This document shows, piece after piece, positions 1 to 6,721 of a DNA stretch of 22,008 nt. How positions within the stretch are numbered: the stretch's first letter is position 1; each line of letters begins with the position of its first letter. The translations under genes were made by a program, and so were the position numbers. The stretch is from Clostridiales bacterium. GTDB lineage: Bacteria > Bacillota > Clostridia > Oscillospirales > QAMX01. The stretch covers positions 1 to 22,008 of the forward strand of contig JAEERN010000199.1 in the NCBI GenBank assembly GCA_016285815.1. Direction: 5' to 3'. The notes beneath the pieces are model-generated. The model saw only the letters and a program-made list of their open reading frames with translations, was not told where the DNA came from and ran no database searches.

Positions 1-72
1 GGCGCGGCGCGGTAGAGCGCGCGGACAAAAACCGCCGCCGGGCGGGCGGCGAAGGGGAAAGGCGGACGCGGC
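1..72 (+). other. Upstream flank of mnmA; possible tail of a truncated gene
   Basis: Frame 1 is open from the window edge to a TAG at 13-15, so the first bases could be the last codons of an upstream plus-strand gene cut by the window. This cannot be tested from five codons. Bases 30-50 contain a GC-rich imperfect hairpin. A purine-rich stretch around 52-62 (aaggggaaagg) serves as the ribosome site for mnmA. No promoter is visible. Confidence 0.3.
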
Positions 73-1113
73 ATGAAGAAAAAAGCGGTCCTCGGGCTGT
101 CCGGGGGCGTGGACTCGTCTCTGGCCGCGGCGCTGCTGACGGAAGCGGGCTTTGCGGTCACGGGCGTCTATCTCCGGGCCGCACAGGCCCGGGACGAGAG
201 CGGCGCGGCGCAGGCCGCCGCGGACGCCATCGGGATCCCGCTGGTGATCGAGGACGTCACCGAAGCGCTGGAGCGCGAGGTCTGCTCTTATTTTGCCGCC
301 GAGTACGGCCGGGGCCGGACGCCGAGTCCCTGTATCCGCTGCAATCCGCGGGTCAAGTTCGCCCGGCTGACCGCCGCGGCGGACCGGCTGGGGGCAGAGA
401 CCGTCGCCACGGGACACTACGCCCGCATGCTCCGCCTGCCCGGCGGCGAGCTGGCCATCGGGACGGGAAAGGGACGGAGCGACCAGTCGTATATGCTCTG
501 CCGGCTGGACCGCGCGCTGTATCCCCGGCTGGCGTTCCCGCTGGGCGGCTATGAAAAGAGCGAGATCCGCGCTATGGCCGCGGCCCGGGGGATCCCCGCG
601 GCGGCCCGGCCCGACAGCATGGAGATCTGCTTCATCCCGGACGGGGACCGGATCGCCTTTCTGGAGCGGCGGCTGGCCGGGGCCGAAGGGCTGGCGGGGA
701 ACTTCGTGGACCCCTCCGGCCGGACGATCGCGCCCCACGGCGGTCTGTACCGGTACACCGTGGGCCAGCGGAAGGGCCTCGGGGTGGCGCTGGGCGCGCC
801 GGTCTACGTTTCGGACGTCGATCCGGACAGCGGGAACGTGACGCTGAGCCCCGCCGGAGGCGAGTTTTCCCGCGAGGTGAGCGTCTCGGACTGTCTGTGG
901 CATCTGCCCGCGGAGGACCGCTTTGAGGCGGACGTTCGGGTCCGCCACTCGGCGGGCTTCACCCGGGGCACGGTGACCAGGACCGGAACGGGGGCCGAGC
1001 TGTGGTTCCCGGACGGGATCCGGGCCGCCGCGCCGGGACAGGAGGCGGTGTTCTACCGCGGCGGAGCGATCGTCGGCTGCGGGACCATCCGGCGGCGCGG
1101 CGAACGGAGATAA
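73..1113 (+). CDS. mnmA: tRNA-specific 2-thiouridylase MnmA
   Basis: The enzyme adenylates and then thiolates C2 of the wobble uridine (U34) in tRNA-Lys, -Glu and -Gln, taking sulfur from a cysteine desulfurase relay. Seen: the N-terminal PP-loop SGGVDS (residues 10-15) binds ATP. Cys90 in CNPRVKF is the position of the catalytic nucleophile, and Cys186 in MEICFIPDGD is the second, persulfide-carrying cysteine, so both active-site cysteines are present. The C-terminal third (from about residue 215, including YTVGQRKGLG) is the family's beta-barrel region. At 346 aa it is slightly shorter than the usual 360-370 aa. The ATG follows a purine-rich ribosome site. A strong intrinsic terminator starts four bases after the stop codon, so the gene is the last of its transcript. 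The cysteine desulfurase partner is not in the window. Confidence 0.96.
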   Translation: MKKKAVLGLSGGVDSSLAAALLTEAGFAVTGVYLRAAQARDESGAAQAAADAIGIPLVIEDVTEALEREVCSYFAAEYGRGRTPSPCIRCNPRVKFARLTAAADRLGAETVATGHYARMLRLPGGELAIGTGKGRSDQSYMLCRLDRALYPRLAFPLGGYEKSEIRAMAAARGIPAAARPDSMEICFIPDGDRIAFLERRLAGAEGLAGNFVDPSGRTIAPHGGLYRYTVGQRKGLGVALGAPVYVSDVDPDSGNVTLSPAGGEFSREVSVSDCLWHLPAEDRFEADVRVRHSAGFTRGTVTRTGTGAELWFPDGIRAAAPGQEAVFYRGGAIVGCGTIRRRGERR

Positions 1114-1117
1114 AAGC

Positions 1118-1157
1118 GGCGTTCCCTTCGGAAAGCTCCGGAGGGAACGCCTTTTTT
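1118..1157 (+). terminator. Intrinsic terminator of mnmA (probably bidirectional)
   Basis: A 15-bp stem (1118-1132 with 1137-1151, one G-U pair) with a four-base loop is followed by six T (1152-1157). Read on the minus strand, the same stem is followed by GCTTTTATC, so it may also stop transcripts running out of rnpB. A second GC-rich hairpin (1162-1195) lies between this terminator and rnpB, followed on the plus strand only by TCTTTGG. Confidence 0.9.
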
Positions 1158-1209
1158 GCGTCCGGCGGCCCCCCTCCGGGGAGGGGGACCGCCGGTCTTT
1201 GGTTCGGAT

Positions 1210-1603
1210 GCGCCGACACGCCGAGGAGGATCGCCTGTAAGCCGGGTTCTGTGGACTGCCGCCATCTATCTGCGGCCCCGCATTGCTGCGGGGCTCAAGC
1301 CGCCACTGCGGACGCGGCCCGGGAAAGGCCTCCGGCGCGGTCGCGCCGGGTCCGGTCGGGCGTTGCACCGGATAGAGTTTACAGGAACGCCGCGTTGCCG
1401 CGGCGACGGCGGGCGCTTGTCTCCGCCTTTCCACCCTTACCGGCCGCAAAGGCCGGCGGTATATCTCTGTTGCACTTGTCCGGAGGTTTCCCTCGGCGGG
1501 CGTTACCCGTTATCCTTCCCTGCGGTGCCCGGACTTTCCTCATGCGGGCGGGGCCTCCCCCGCCCGGACGCGGCGGCACAGCGGTCTTTTCGGCGTGTCG
1601 GCA
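1210..1603 (-). ncRNA. rnpB: RNase P RNA (catalytic subunit, bacterial)
   Basis: This is the catalytic RNA that removes 5' leaders from pre-tRNAs. On the minus strand the conserved 5' block GAGGAAAGTCCGGGC lies at about 1528-1542. The conserved 3' block ACAGAACCCGGCTTACAGGC lies at about 1233-1252. The gene ends are set by the P1 helix: 13 bases at 1590-1602 are perfectly complementary to 1212-1224. Internal conserved stretches such as GGGTAACGCCCG are also present. The length of about 394 nt is normal for a bacterial RNase P RNA. The start agrees with a consensus promoter whose predicted start point falls at about 1603. The ends could be off by a few bases. Confidence 0.95.
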
Positions 1604-1609
1604 AGGGAT

Positions 1610-1638
1610 AGTATAGCAAAAAACGGCGAAAAAGTAAA
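1610..1638 (-). promoter_or_regulatory. sigma-A type promoter of rnpB
   Basis: On the minus strand the -35 hexamer TTTACT (1633-1638) and the -10 hexamer TATACT (1610-1615) are separated by exactly 17 bases. The predicted start, 6-7 bases downstream, coincides with the first base of the rnpB P1 helix. Confidence 0.85.
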
Positions 1639-1661
1639 GGCTTTTTTCCGGAGCGGGGGGA

Positions 1662-1690
1662 TTGCAGAGCGGCGGCGCTTGTGGTATAAT
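1662..1690 (+). promoter_or_regulatory. Promoter of the DUF1292 gene
   Basis: A perfect -10 hexamer TATAAT (1685-1690) is preceded at 17 bases by a weak -35 hexamer TTGCAG (1662-1667). It is divergent from the rnpB promoter; the two -35 elements are about 23 bases apart. Confidence 0.7.
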
Positions 1691-1749
1691 AGCGGTGACA
1701 ACAAGGGAAAGCGCCGCACGGCGCTTTCCGGAAAGGCAGGAGCAAGACC

Positions 1750-2073
1750 GTGAACGAGAGCGAATACGGAAACGATTTCATCACCCTGACCGATGAAGAG
1801 GGCAACGAGATCGAGCTCGAGCATCTGGACACGCTGGAATACGAGGGCGAGCTGTATATGGCCTTCATCCCGGCCTATAACGGTCCGGAAGAGCTGGTGG
1901 ACGACACGGCGGAGCTGATCGTTCTGAAGTCTGAAGAGGAGAACGGCGAGGAGATGCTGGTGACGCTGGAGGACGAGGCGCTGCTGGACAAGCTGTTCGA
2001 GATGTTCGTGAACCGTCTCGAGGCCGACGAGGCCGAAAGCGGGGACGACGAGTTCGTCGAAAAGGATGACTGA
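1750..2073 (+). CDS. DUF1292 family protein (YrzB-like)
   Basis: This is a small, strongly acidic protein of 107 aa. The stretch FITLTDEEGNEIELEHLDTL (residues 10-29), followed by an MAFIPA-like strand and a DE.LL.KLFE.F ending, is typical of the DUF1292 family, widespread in Firmicutes. No biochemical function is established. In Bacillales the gene often sits near the Holliday-junction resolvase yqgF/yrrK; that neighbour is absent here. The start is a GTG at 1750, chosen because GGCAGGAG lies just upstream at normal spacing. It has its own promoter, with a leader of about 55 nt. A probable 6S RNA starts about 20 bases after the stop codon and may be read from the same transcript. Confidence 0.88.
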   Translation: MNESEYGNDFITLTDEEGNEIELEHLDTLEYEGELYMAFIPAYNGPEELVDDTAELIVLKSEEENGEEMLVTLEDEALLDKLFEMFVNRLEADEAESGDDEFVEKDD

Positions 2074-2092
2074 AGGCCCCCTGCCGGACATA

Positions 2093-2325
2093 GCGAAAAC
2101 AGAAATACGACGCCTTCCCCTGTGGGGTTCGTGATGTCGCTTGTTTTTTAACCGACAAAAACAACGACAGGGATTCCGCGTTCCGCTTCGGTTTGCAGGC
2201 CTCCCGCCGGATCCCGGCGGACGTTGGAAGCAGTAAAGAAGCGGACAGGTTGCCCACCTGCACGAAAATGCAGGTTATGATCGGGCGGCACACGGCCTTT
2301 ACGGGGGAAACGCTGTCTTTTCGCC
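2093..2325 (+). ncRNA. ssrS: Probable 6S RNA
   Basis: 6S RNA binds the housekeeping RNA polymerase holoenzyme by imitating an open promoter. The segment folds by eye as one long hairpin with the family layout. A closing stem pairs 2109-2120 with 2303-2317 and can be extended by 2093-2099 with 2318-2324. GTTCG (2127-2131) pairs with CGGGC in the 3' arm. A large AT-rich central bubble follows. A small hairpin ACCTGC/GCAGGT lies in the 3' strand of the bubble, as in known 6S RNAs. The upper stem TCCGCTTC/GAAGCGGA is capped by CCGCCGG-ATC-CCGGCGG. The flanking CCCCTGTGGGGTTCGTGATG and CGGGCGGCACACGG resemble conserved 6S blocks as I remember them. No clear promoter is seen, and both ends are approximate. 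Confidence 0.7.
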
Positions 2326-2357
2326 GGCGCGGAGCGCGGGACGGCGAAAAGACAGCG
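2311..2357 (+). repeat. Perfect 15-bp inverted repeat overlapping the 6S RNA 3' end
   Basis: Bases 2311-2325 (CGCTGTCTTTTCGCC) are perfectly complementary to 2343-2357. The left arm is also the 3' strand of the proposed 6S closing stem, so the two pairings exclude each other. No T-tract follows, so it is not a standard terminator. Confidence 0.7.
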
Positions 2358-2376
2358 GCCGGGGGACCGGAGCGCG

Positions 2377-2398
2377 CGGTCGGACAGACCGAGTTTTT
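2377..2398 (+). terminator. Weak terminator-like hairpin before the first Gfo/Idh gene
   Basis: A five-base-pair stem CGGTC/GACCG with a GGACA loop is followed by AG and five T. The stem is short, so termination would be inefficient. It lies only 27 bases before the next start codon and could end 6S RNA transcripts or attenuate the downstream gene. Confidence 0.4.
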
Positions 2399-2424
2399 CA
2401 AAAAGAGAAAGAGGAGAAACGCAA

Positions 2425-3495
2425 ATGGAGAGAATTCGATTGGGCCTTATCGGCTGCGGCGGCATGGGCGGCGAGCATCTGGCAGGCATGTCCGAGCTGA
2501 TGGACATCGCGGACGTCACGGCGGCCTGCGACATCAACCCGAAGACGCTGGAGACCGCGGTCGGCGTGCTGAGCAAGGTGGCCGGACACGAGATCTTTGC
2601 CTGTTCGGACTATAAGGACCTGACGGACTATGTGGACGCGGTGGTCGTCGTGCTGCCCCACCACCTGCACTATGAGGTCGGGACCTTCTTCGCCCGCCGC
2701 GGCAAGCACGTCCTGATGGAAAAGCCGATGTGCAACACGGAAGAGGAATGCGTCAACCTGATCGAGGCCTGCGAGGAGAACCACGTGACGCTGATGACGG
2801 CGTACCCCGTGCGCTATTGGCCCGAGATCGTCAAGCTGAAGGAGCTCATCGACTCCGGCGAGTACGGCGAGCTGTTCAATATGTCCATCTGGACGGAGCA
2901 GTACACGAAATATCCGCCCTCCAGCGGCTGGGCCCTGTCGGCCAAAAAGCTGGGCGGCGGCCAGTTCTTCTCCCACGGGTGCCACTATGTGGACGTTCTG
3001 CTGTGGTTCCTGGGCGAGCCGGTGGAGGGGATGCACATGGGCACGAACCTCGGAACGCCGTGGATGGAGAAAGAGGGCACCTCGAACGCGGTGATCCGGT
3101 TCAAAAACGGCGCGCTGGGCTATCATTTCGGAACGTGGGGCGCCAGAGGCACCGAGCACGGCTATTGCTTCCAGCTGCACACGACCAAGGGCCTGCTGGA
3201 TTGGCACCGCGCCGACGGGAAGATCCTGTTCTATGAGAACTGCAACCCGGACATGCCGGACGAGGCCGCGCCGGAGGATCTGGTCCACGTGCTGTGGGAG
3301 GATCCGGACAAGAGCAAGAAGACCCAGTTCGAGACCCGCCACTTCCTGGAGTGCATCCGGGACGGCAAGCGCCCCATGACGGACGGGTACTCCAGCCTTC
3401 AGGGGCTTCGCTGCATCTGGCGGATGTACGAGGCCGAGGAAAAGGGCACTGTGGCCGACCTGAGAGGACTCGGTCTGGACCAGGGCCGGAAATAA
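2425..3495 (+). CDS. Gfo/Idh/MocA family NAD(P)-dependent oxidoreductase
   Basis: This family oxidises or epimerises sugars, inositols and related polyols with NAD(P). The protein (356 aa) begins with a Rossmann motif GLIGCGGMG (about residues 7-15). It carries the family EKPM motif (99-102), whose lysine is catalytic. GGGQFFSHGCHYVD supplies the His187/Asp190 pair of the C-terminal alpha/beta domain. The length is typical. The ATG follows AGAGGAG at good spacing. The gene stands alone: a hairpin precedes it and a strong terminator follows it, and the next gene is convergent. It is clearly distinct from the second family member at 6722-7831. The substrate cannot be read from the sequence. No signal peptide is seen, so it is cytoplasmic. 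Confidence 0.92.
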   Translation: MERIRLGLIGCGGMGGEHLAGMSELMDIADVTAACDINPKTLETAVGVLSKVAGHEIFACSDYKDLTDYVDAVVVVLPHHLHYEVGTFFARRGKHVLMEKPMCNTEEECVNLIEACEENHVTLMTAYPVRYWPEIVKLKELIDSGEYGELFNMSIWTEQYTKYPPSSGWALSAKKLGGGQFFSHGCHYVDVLLWFLGEPVEGMHMGTNLGTPWMEKEGTSNAVIRFKNGALGYHFGTWGARGTEHGYCFQLHTTKGLLDWHRADGKILFYENCNPDMPDEAAPEDLVHVLWEDPDKSKKTQFETRHFLECIRDGKRPMTDGYSSLQGLRCIWRMYEAEEKGTVADLRGLGLDQGRK

Positions 3496-3513
3496 ACCGG
3501 AACAAGCGAACGG

Positions 3514-3553
3514 AAAGCGGCGTTTCCCCCGCGCAGGGGAAGCGCCGCTTTTT
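3514..3553 (+). terminator. Intrinsic terminator after the first Gfo/Idh gene
   Basis: The stem AAAGCGGCG (3514-3522) / CGCCGCTTT (3543-3551) has an inner CCCC/GGGG extension and ends in five T (3549-3553). Two further plus-oriented hairpins with T runs follow, at 3573-3593 and 3594-3614, the last overlapping the final codons of the convergent spoVAE. The convergent junction therefore seems heavily insulated. Confidence 0.85.
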
Positions 3554-3573
3554 GGCGCGCAAAAGCGCAAGCA

Positions 3574-3589
3574 AGAACAAACGTTCTTT
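3574..3589 (+). promoter_or_regulatory. GAAC-N4-GTTC palindrome (LexA/SOS-box-like), copy 1
   Basis: Bases 3575-3586 read GAACAAACGTTC, the core of the Firmicutes LexA (DinR) operator GAAC-N4-GTTC. The 16-mer AGAACAAACGTTCTTT at 3574-3589 recurs on the opposite strand at 7883-7898. This copy is between two convergent genes, where an operator has no obvious target. It can also form a six-pair hairpin followed by T residues, so it may instead be part of a terminator. Confidence 0.35.
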
Positions 3590-3606
3590 TTTGGCGGGGA
3601 TCCCCG

Positions 3607-3975
3607 CTATTTTTCCCGCGAGCGGGAGACCGCCGCGGCCAGCAGGCCGAAGATCACGGCGGCGGCGATGCCGGGGGCCGTGCGGGAAAGGCCGCCGGAG
3701 AGGATCCCCGGCGCCCCCTCGGCGTCTACCGCCGCCTTGACGCCGCGGGCCAGTGCGTAGCCGAAGCCGACGATGGGCACGGTGGCCCCCGCCCCGGCGA
3801 CGCGGACCACCGGGTCCCAGAGGCCGACGGCAGTCAGAAAGACGCCGCAGACCTCGAACAGCACCAGGATCCGGGCCGGAGTCAGGGCGGTCCGGTCGAT
3901 CAGGATCTGGCCGACGGCGCAGATGGCGCCGCCGACGAGGAAGACCCAGAGATAGTGAAGCAGCGTTTCGGTCAC
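3607..3975 (-). CDS. spoVAE: Stage V sporulation protein AE (SpoVAE)
   Basis: SpoVA proteins form the channel in the inner spore membrane that moves Ca-dipicolinic acid into the forespore and releases it at germination. This 122-aa protein has the size of SpoVAE(b). It has an N-terminal hydrophobic helix (about 5-23) with GGAICAVGQ, a second around 35-50, a central segment with the typical VPIVGFGYAL stretch, and a C-terminal hydrophobic helix (about 100-116). The start is a GTG at 3975 whose last two bases overlap the spoVAD stop (GTGA). An AAGGAGG site inside the end of spoVAD sits eight bases upstream, so the two genes are translationally coupled. Expression in the forespore is expected from the family, but no sigma-F/G promoter is identified. 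Confidence 0.9.
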   Translation of the reverse strand: MTETLLHYLWVFLVGGAICAVGQILIDRTALTPARILVLFEVCGVFLTAVGLWDPVVRVAGAGATVPIVGFGYALARGVKAAVDAEGAPGILSGGLSRTAPGIAAAVIFGLLAAAVSRSREK

Positions 3976-4997
3976 AGAAAAGCCTCCTTGTCCGCGCAGA
4001 GGACGACGGCGTGGCAGATGCCGGGGATGGACTCCCCTTGGTTCAGCGTCGTCGGCGAGTGAAGGGCCCCCGTCCCGGCGAAGACGACCCGCCGCCACTC
4101 GCCGGAGAGCAGCCGGGGCAGGATATGACCGCAGAGGACGCCGGCCGAACAGCCGGCCCCCGAGCCGCCGCAGTGGGCGTCGCTTTCCGGGGCGTAGAGC
4201 ATCTCGCCGCAGTCGAACAGTCGGTCGGACAGGTTGAGCCCCTCCCGGGCGAGGAGCTCCCGCAGCAGCGAAAGCCCGAAAGAGCCCAGGTCCCCGGTGA
4301 AGATCCGGTCGGGGTCCGTCGGAGACAGACCGGACTCGGCGAACAGCGCCGCCAGCGTGGCGCAGGCGGCGGGGGCCATGGCGGCGCCCATGTTGTTGGC
4401 GTCCGCGATGCCCGCGTCCACAATGCGGCCCGCGGTGAAGTGGGTCGCCCGCGGACCGCTTCCCGCGGCGGCAAGGATCGCACAGCCGGAGGCAGTGGCG
4501 GTCCACTGCGCCGTGGGCGGCCGCTGGCCGCCGTATTCCAGCGGCATGCGGTATTGGCGCTCGGCGCTGCAGAAGTGCGAGCTGGTCACGGCCGCGGCGG
4601 CCCGGACGCCGCCGCTGTCCACGCACAGGGCCGCCAGACCCAGGGCCTCGGCCATGGTGGAACAGGCGCCGTAAAGCCCCAGATAGGGCACGGCGGACCC
4701 CCGGTGCGCCAGCGACGAAGCCACGCACTGGTTCAGCAGGTCCCCGGCGAAGATTCGGTCCAGGTCGCCCGCGTTCAGACCGGCCCGGGCCAGCGCCCGG
4801 GAAAAGGCCTCGGTCTGCAGTGCGGTCTCGGCGGCCTCCCAGCTGGGGCGGCCCAGCGTGGCGTCGGTGAAGACGGCGTCGAAGCCGGAGCCGAGGGGGC
4901 CGTCGCCCTCCCGGCGGCCCACGGCGGAGCCGAAACCGACGACGGCCGGAGGCGCGGTGAATTTTACGGTGGAGCGGCCGCAGCGCACGCAGGACAT
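3972..4997 (-). CDS. spoVAD: Stage V sporulation protein AD (SpoVAD)
   Basis: SpoVAD is the thiolase-fold SpoVA subunit that binds dipicolinic acid and is needed for its uptake into spores. The 341-aa product fits the usual length of about 338 aa. Family blocks are visible: AGDLLNQ (84-90), YGACSTMAEAL (109-119), a TATASGCA strand, the DANNMGAAMAPAA segment, TGDLGSFG, and GAGCSAGVLCGHILP. The same frame stays open upstream to 5357. The ATG at 4997 is chosen because GGAAGGGAGG precedes it by nine bases and because the upstream translation is compositionally odd and crosses two parS sites. spoVAE follows with a 4-base overlap. spoVAC, usually the gene before spoVAD, is not adjacent: upstream lie parS sites and a divergent gene. 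Confidence 0.93.
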   Translation of the reverse strand: MSCVRCGRSTVKFTAPPAVVGFGSAVGRREGDGPLGSGFDAVFTDATLGRPSWEAAETALQTEAFSRALARAGLNAGDLDRIFAGDLLNQCVASSLAHRGSAVPYLGLYGACSTMAEALGLAALCVDSGGVRAAAAVTSSHFCSAERQYRMPLEYGGQRPPTAQWTATASGCAILAAAGSGPRATHFTAGRIVDAGIADANNMGAAMAPAACATLAALFAESGLSPTDPDRIFTGDLGSFGLSLLRELLAREGLNLSDRLFDCGEMLYAPESDAHCGGSGAGCSAGVLCGHILPRLLSGEWRRVVFAGTGALHSPTTLNQGESIPGICHAVVLCADKEAFL

Positions 4998-5019
4998 GGC
5001 GGGACGCCTCCCTTCCAAA

Positions 5020-5035
5020 GGTTTCACGTGAAACA
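5020..5035. other. parS: parS site 1 (ParB/Spo0J binding)
   Basis: The 16-mer GGTTTCACGTGAAACA matches the ParB/Spo0J target TGTTTCACGTGAAACA at 15 of 16 positions and keeps the full 14-base palindrome. parA and parB lie in the same window at 20627 onwards. Chromosomal parS sites typically cluster around the replication origin. Confidence 0.93.
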
Positions 5036-5058
5036 CGTCCGGCGCGGACGAAGGGCGA

Positions 5059-5074
5059 TGTTTCACGTGAAACC
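5059..5074. other. parS: parS site 2 (ParB/Spo0J binding)
   Basis: The 16-mer TGTTTCACGTGAAACC matches the consensus at 15 of 16 positions. Its centre is 39 bp from that of site 1, close to four helical turns, so two ParB dimers could load on nearly the same face. Both sites lie in the 5' region of spoVAD. Confidence 0.93.
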
Positions 5075-5171
5075 TCCCGCCGCCGCGCCGGTCACAGAGA
5101 CAGGGTGCCCCGGCCGGGCCGCGGATATGCGCCGCGCCGGGCGCAAAAGAAGGCCGCGCCGAAGAAAACCG

Positions 5172-5200
5172 TTGCAAGCGGTCCGGCGAGGTGTTATAAT
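5172..5200 (+). promoter_or_regulatory. Promoter of the membrane-protein/ThuA/Gfo-Idh unit
   Basis: The -35 hexamer TTGCAA (5172-5177) and a perfect -10 hexamer TATAAT (5195-5200) are 17 bases apart. The predicted start is about 45 bases before the ATG at 5251. Confidence 0.8.
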
Positions 5201-5250
5201 AAAAAAGAAGAACCGGACGAAGAGCCGGGTGGGGAGAAGAGAGCTCGCAC

Positions 5251-5889
5251 ATGGAGAAAAAGGGAAAAACCGCGGTCTCGCTGGCGCTCAACGCGGCCGT
5301 CGTCGTCCTGGTTTCCGTCGGGGTCGCCATCGCGGCCGGAACGCTGGGCTGGGGCATCGTGGAATACTACACGGTGGACAGCAACCTGTTCCTGCTGGCG
5401 GCCGCGGCGGTGAGCGCGGCGGCCGCCGCCGTCAGTCTGGCCGGGGGCCGGCCGATCCCGGCGTGGGTCGTCAAGCTGAAGTATTACGCCGTCTGCACGG
5501 TCTCGCTGACGTTCCTCGTGGTGATCACCGTGCTGGGGCCGCTGCTGGGCGGGTGGAAGAGCCTGGTCTGGATGCTGTTCCAGGAGTCCGGCCTGTTCCT
5601 CCATCTGCTGGCGCCGGTGACGGGGGCGCTGTCCTTCTGGCTGGCGGACGCGCCCGCGCCGCGGGACCGGCTGGCGCCGGTCAAGGCCATGGCGTTCACG
5701 GGGCTCTACGCGGCGGCGCTGATTCTGCTGAACTTTCTCAGGGTCGTCGAGGGACCGTATCCGTTCCTGAAGGTCTACGAACAGCCGTGGTGGATGAGCG
5801 GAATCTGGTTCGTGGTGATCCTCGGCATGGCGGCGGCGCTGGCGTGGGTCGTCTGGCGGATCAAGCGCGGCTGGCGTACGGGCCCGTGA
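5251..5889 (+). CDS. Six-helix membrane protein, Pr6Pr/FAR-17a-like
   Basis: The 212-aa product has six hydrophobic segments at about residues 11-31, 44-64, 78-98, 113-133, 147-165 and 183-203. The segment YYTVDSNLF (39-47), just before helix 2, and a histidine in helix 4 (LFLHLLAPV) resemble the F/Y-T-x-x-SN signature and conserved His of Pr6Pr-type membrane proteins. These are distantly related to FAR-17a/AIG1 intramembrane hydrolases. The biochemical role of the bacterial members is not settled. There is no signal peptide beyond helix 1. The ribosome site (GGGGAG) is rather far from the ATG. It is the first gene after a clear promoter, and the ThuA-like gene follows after 90 bases. Assignment to the family is by remembered motif only. 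Confidence 0.7.
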   Translation: MEKKGKTAVSLALNAAVVVLVSVGVAIAAGTLGWGIVEYYTVDSNLFLLAAAAVSAAAAAVSLAGGRPIPAWVVKLKYYAVCTVSLTFLVVITVLGPLLGGWKSLVWMLFQESGLFLHLLAPVTGALSFWLADAPAPRDRLAPVKAMAFTGLYAAALILLNFLRVVEGPYPFLKVYEQPWWMSGIWFVVILGMAAALAWVVWRIKRGWRTGP

Positions 5890-5979
5890 GCGGTGCGCGG
5901 GCCGGGGCCGGACGGAGCGCAGGGAATCGCGGGGAGAGCGGCGACGCGCCCCGATCAGAAGACGGGAAAGGTGGTTTTT

Positions 5980-6702
5980 ATGAAAAAAGCGATCATTTTT
6001 CAGGGCGGCTGGGACGGACACGAGCCCGAGCTGACCACGGCGCGGTTCCAACGCGTCCTCGAGGGAGAGGGCTTCGCGGTGGAGCGGTACGACACGCTGG
6101 ACTGTCTGGCGGACGAAGAGCGGCTGGAGACCTTTGACCTGATCGTGCCCTGCTGGACGGGCGGCGATCTGCCCGATCCCTACGTGAAGAACGTGGCCAG
6201 GGCCGTCGGCCGGGGCACCGGCATCGCCGGGTGGCACGGCGGCATGTGCGACGCGTTCCGCCAGAGCACGGAATGGCAGTTCATCACCGGCGGACAGTGG
6301 GTCAGCCACCCCGGCGGGGACGGCGTAGAGTACGTCGTCAACGTCCGCCGCGGTTCCAGCCCCATCGTGGACGGCATCGAGGACTTCACCGTCTGGAGCG
6401 AGCACTATTATCTGCACGTGGACCCGGCCATCGAGGTGCTGGCGACGACGCGGTTCCCGCTGGTGAATTATTTCCACAGCAGCAACAAGGTCATCGACAT
6501 GCCCGTGGTGTGGACGAAATACTGGGGCAACGGACGGGTGTTCTACAGCTCGCTGGGCCACCACGACGAGGTCTTCGACCGGTCGCCCAGCGCGCAGGAG
6601 CTGATGCGCCGCGGGATGCTGTGGGCGGCGGACGGGAAGAGGATCGCCGCCGAACGGGGCCTGACCACCGAGCGGTTCGAGAACACGGCGAAGATGTACT
6701 GA
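5980..6702 (+). CDS. ThuA-like domain protein
   Basis: ThuA-like proteins have a class I glutamine-amidotransferase-like fold. They occur in carbohydrate utilisation operons, first noted with trehalose genes, and no reaction is firmly established. The 240-aa product shows the family pattern: a first strand KKAIIFQGGWDGHE (2-15), LIVPCWTGGDL (54-64), the conserved GIAGWHGGMCDAF (81-93), and GRVFYSSLGHHDEVFD near the C-terminus. The start is the ATG at 5980, with GGAAAGGTGG six bases upstream. The frame is open further upstream from 5893, but that extension lacks a ribosome site and family similarity. The Gfo/Idh/MocA gene follows after 19 bases, and ThuA with Gfo/Idh/MocA is a recurring pair in sugar and polyol clusters. 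Confidence 0.9.
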   Translation: MKKAIIFQGGWDGHEPELTTARFQRVLEGEGFAVERYDTLDCLADEERLETFDLIVPCWTGGDLPDPYVKNVARAVGRGTGIAGWHGGMCDAFRQSTEWQFITGGQWVSHPGGDGVEYVVNVRRGSSPIVDGIEDFTVWSEHYYLHVDPAIEVLATTRFPLVNYFHSSNKVIDMPVVWTKYWGNGRVFYSSLGHHDEVFDRSPSAQELMRRGMLWAADGKRIAAERGLTTERFENTAKMY

Positions 6703-6721
6703 GAGAAGAGGGGGAAACGGC

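Noticed and set aside
1114..1620. Several frames of 66-204 codons over the rnpB region on both strands
   Set aside because: The region is fully explained by RNase P RNA with a matched P1 helix and promoter.
4998..5357. N-terminal extension of SpoVAD by about 120 residues
   Set aside because: The translated stretch crosses both parS sites and the divergent promoter. The ATG at 4997 has a good ribosome site and gives the normal family length.
5893..5979. Earlier GTG start for the ThuA-like protein
   Set aside because: The extra 29 residues are low-complexity and lack a ribosome site. The ATG at 5980 follows GGAAAGGTGG.
3753..6137. A 794-codon plus-strand frame antisense to spoVAD/spoVAE and overlapping the membrane-protein gene
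   Set aside because: Low-complexity Arg/Gly/Pro composition, no family motifs, and it conflicts with recognised genes on both strands.
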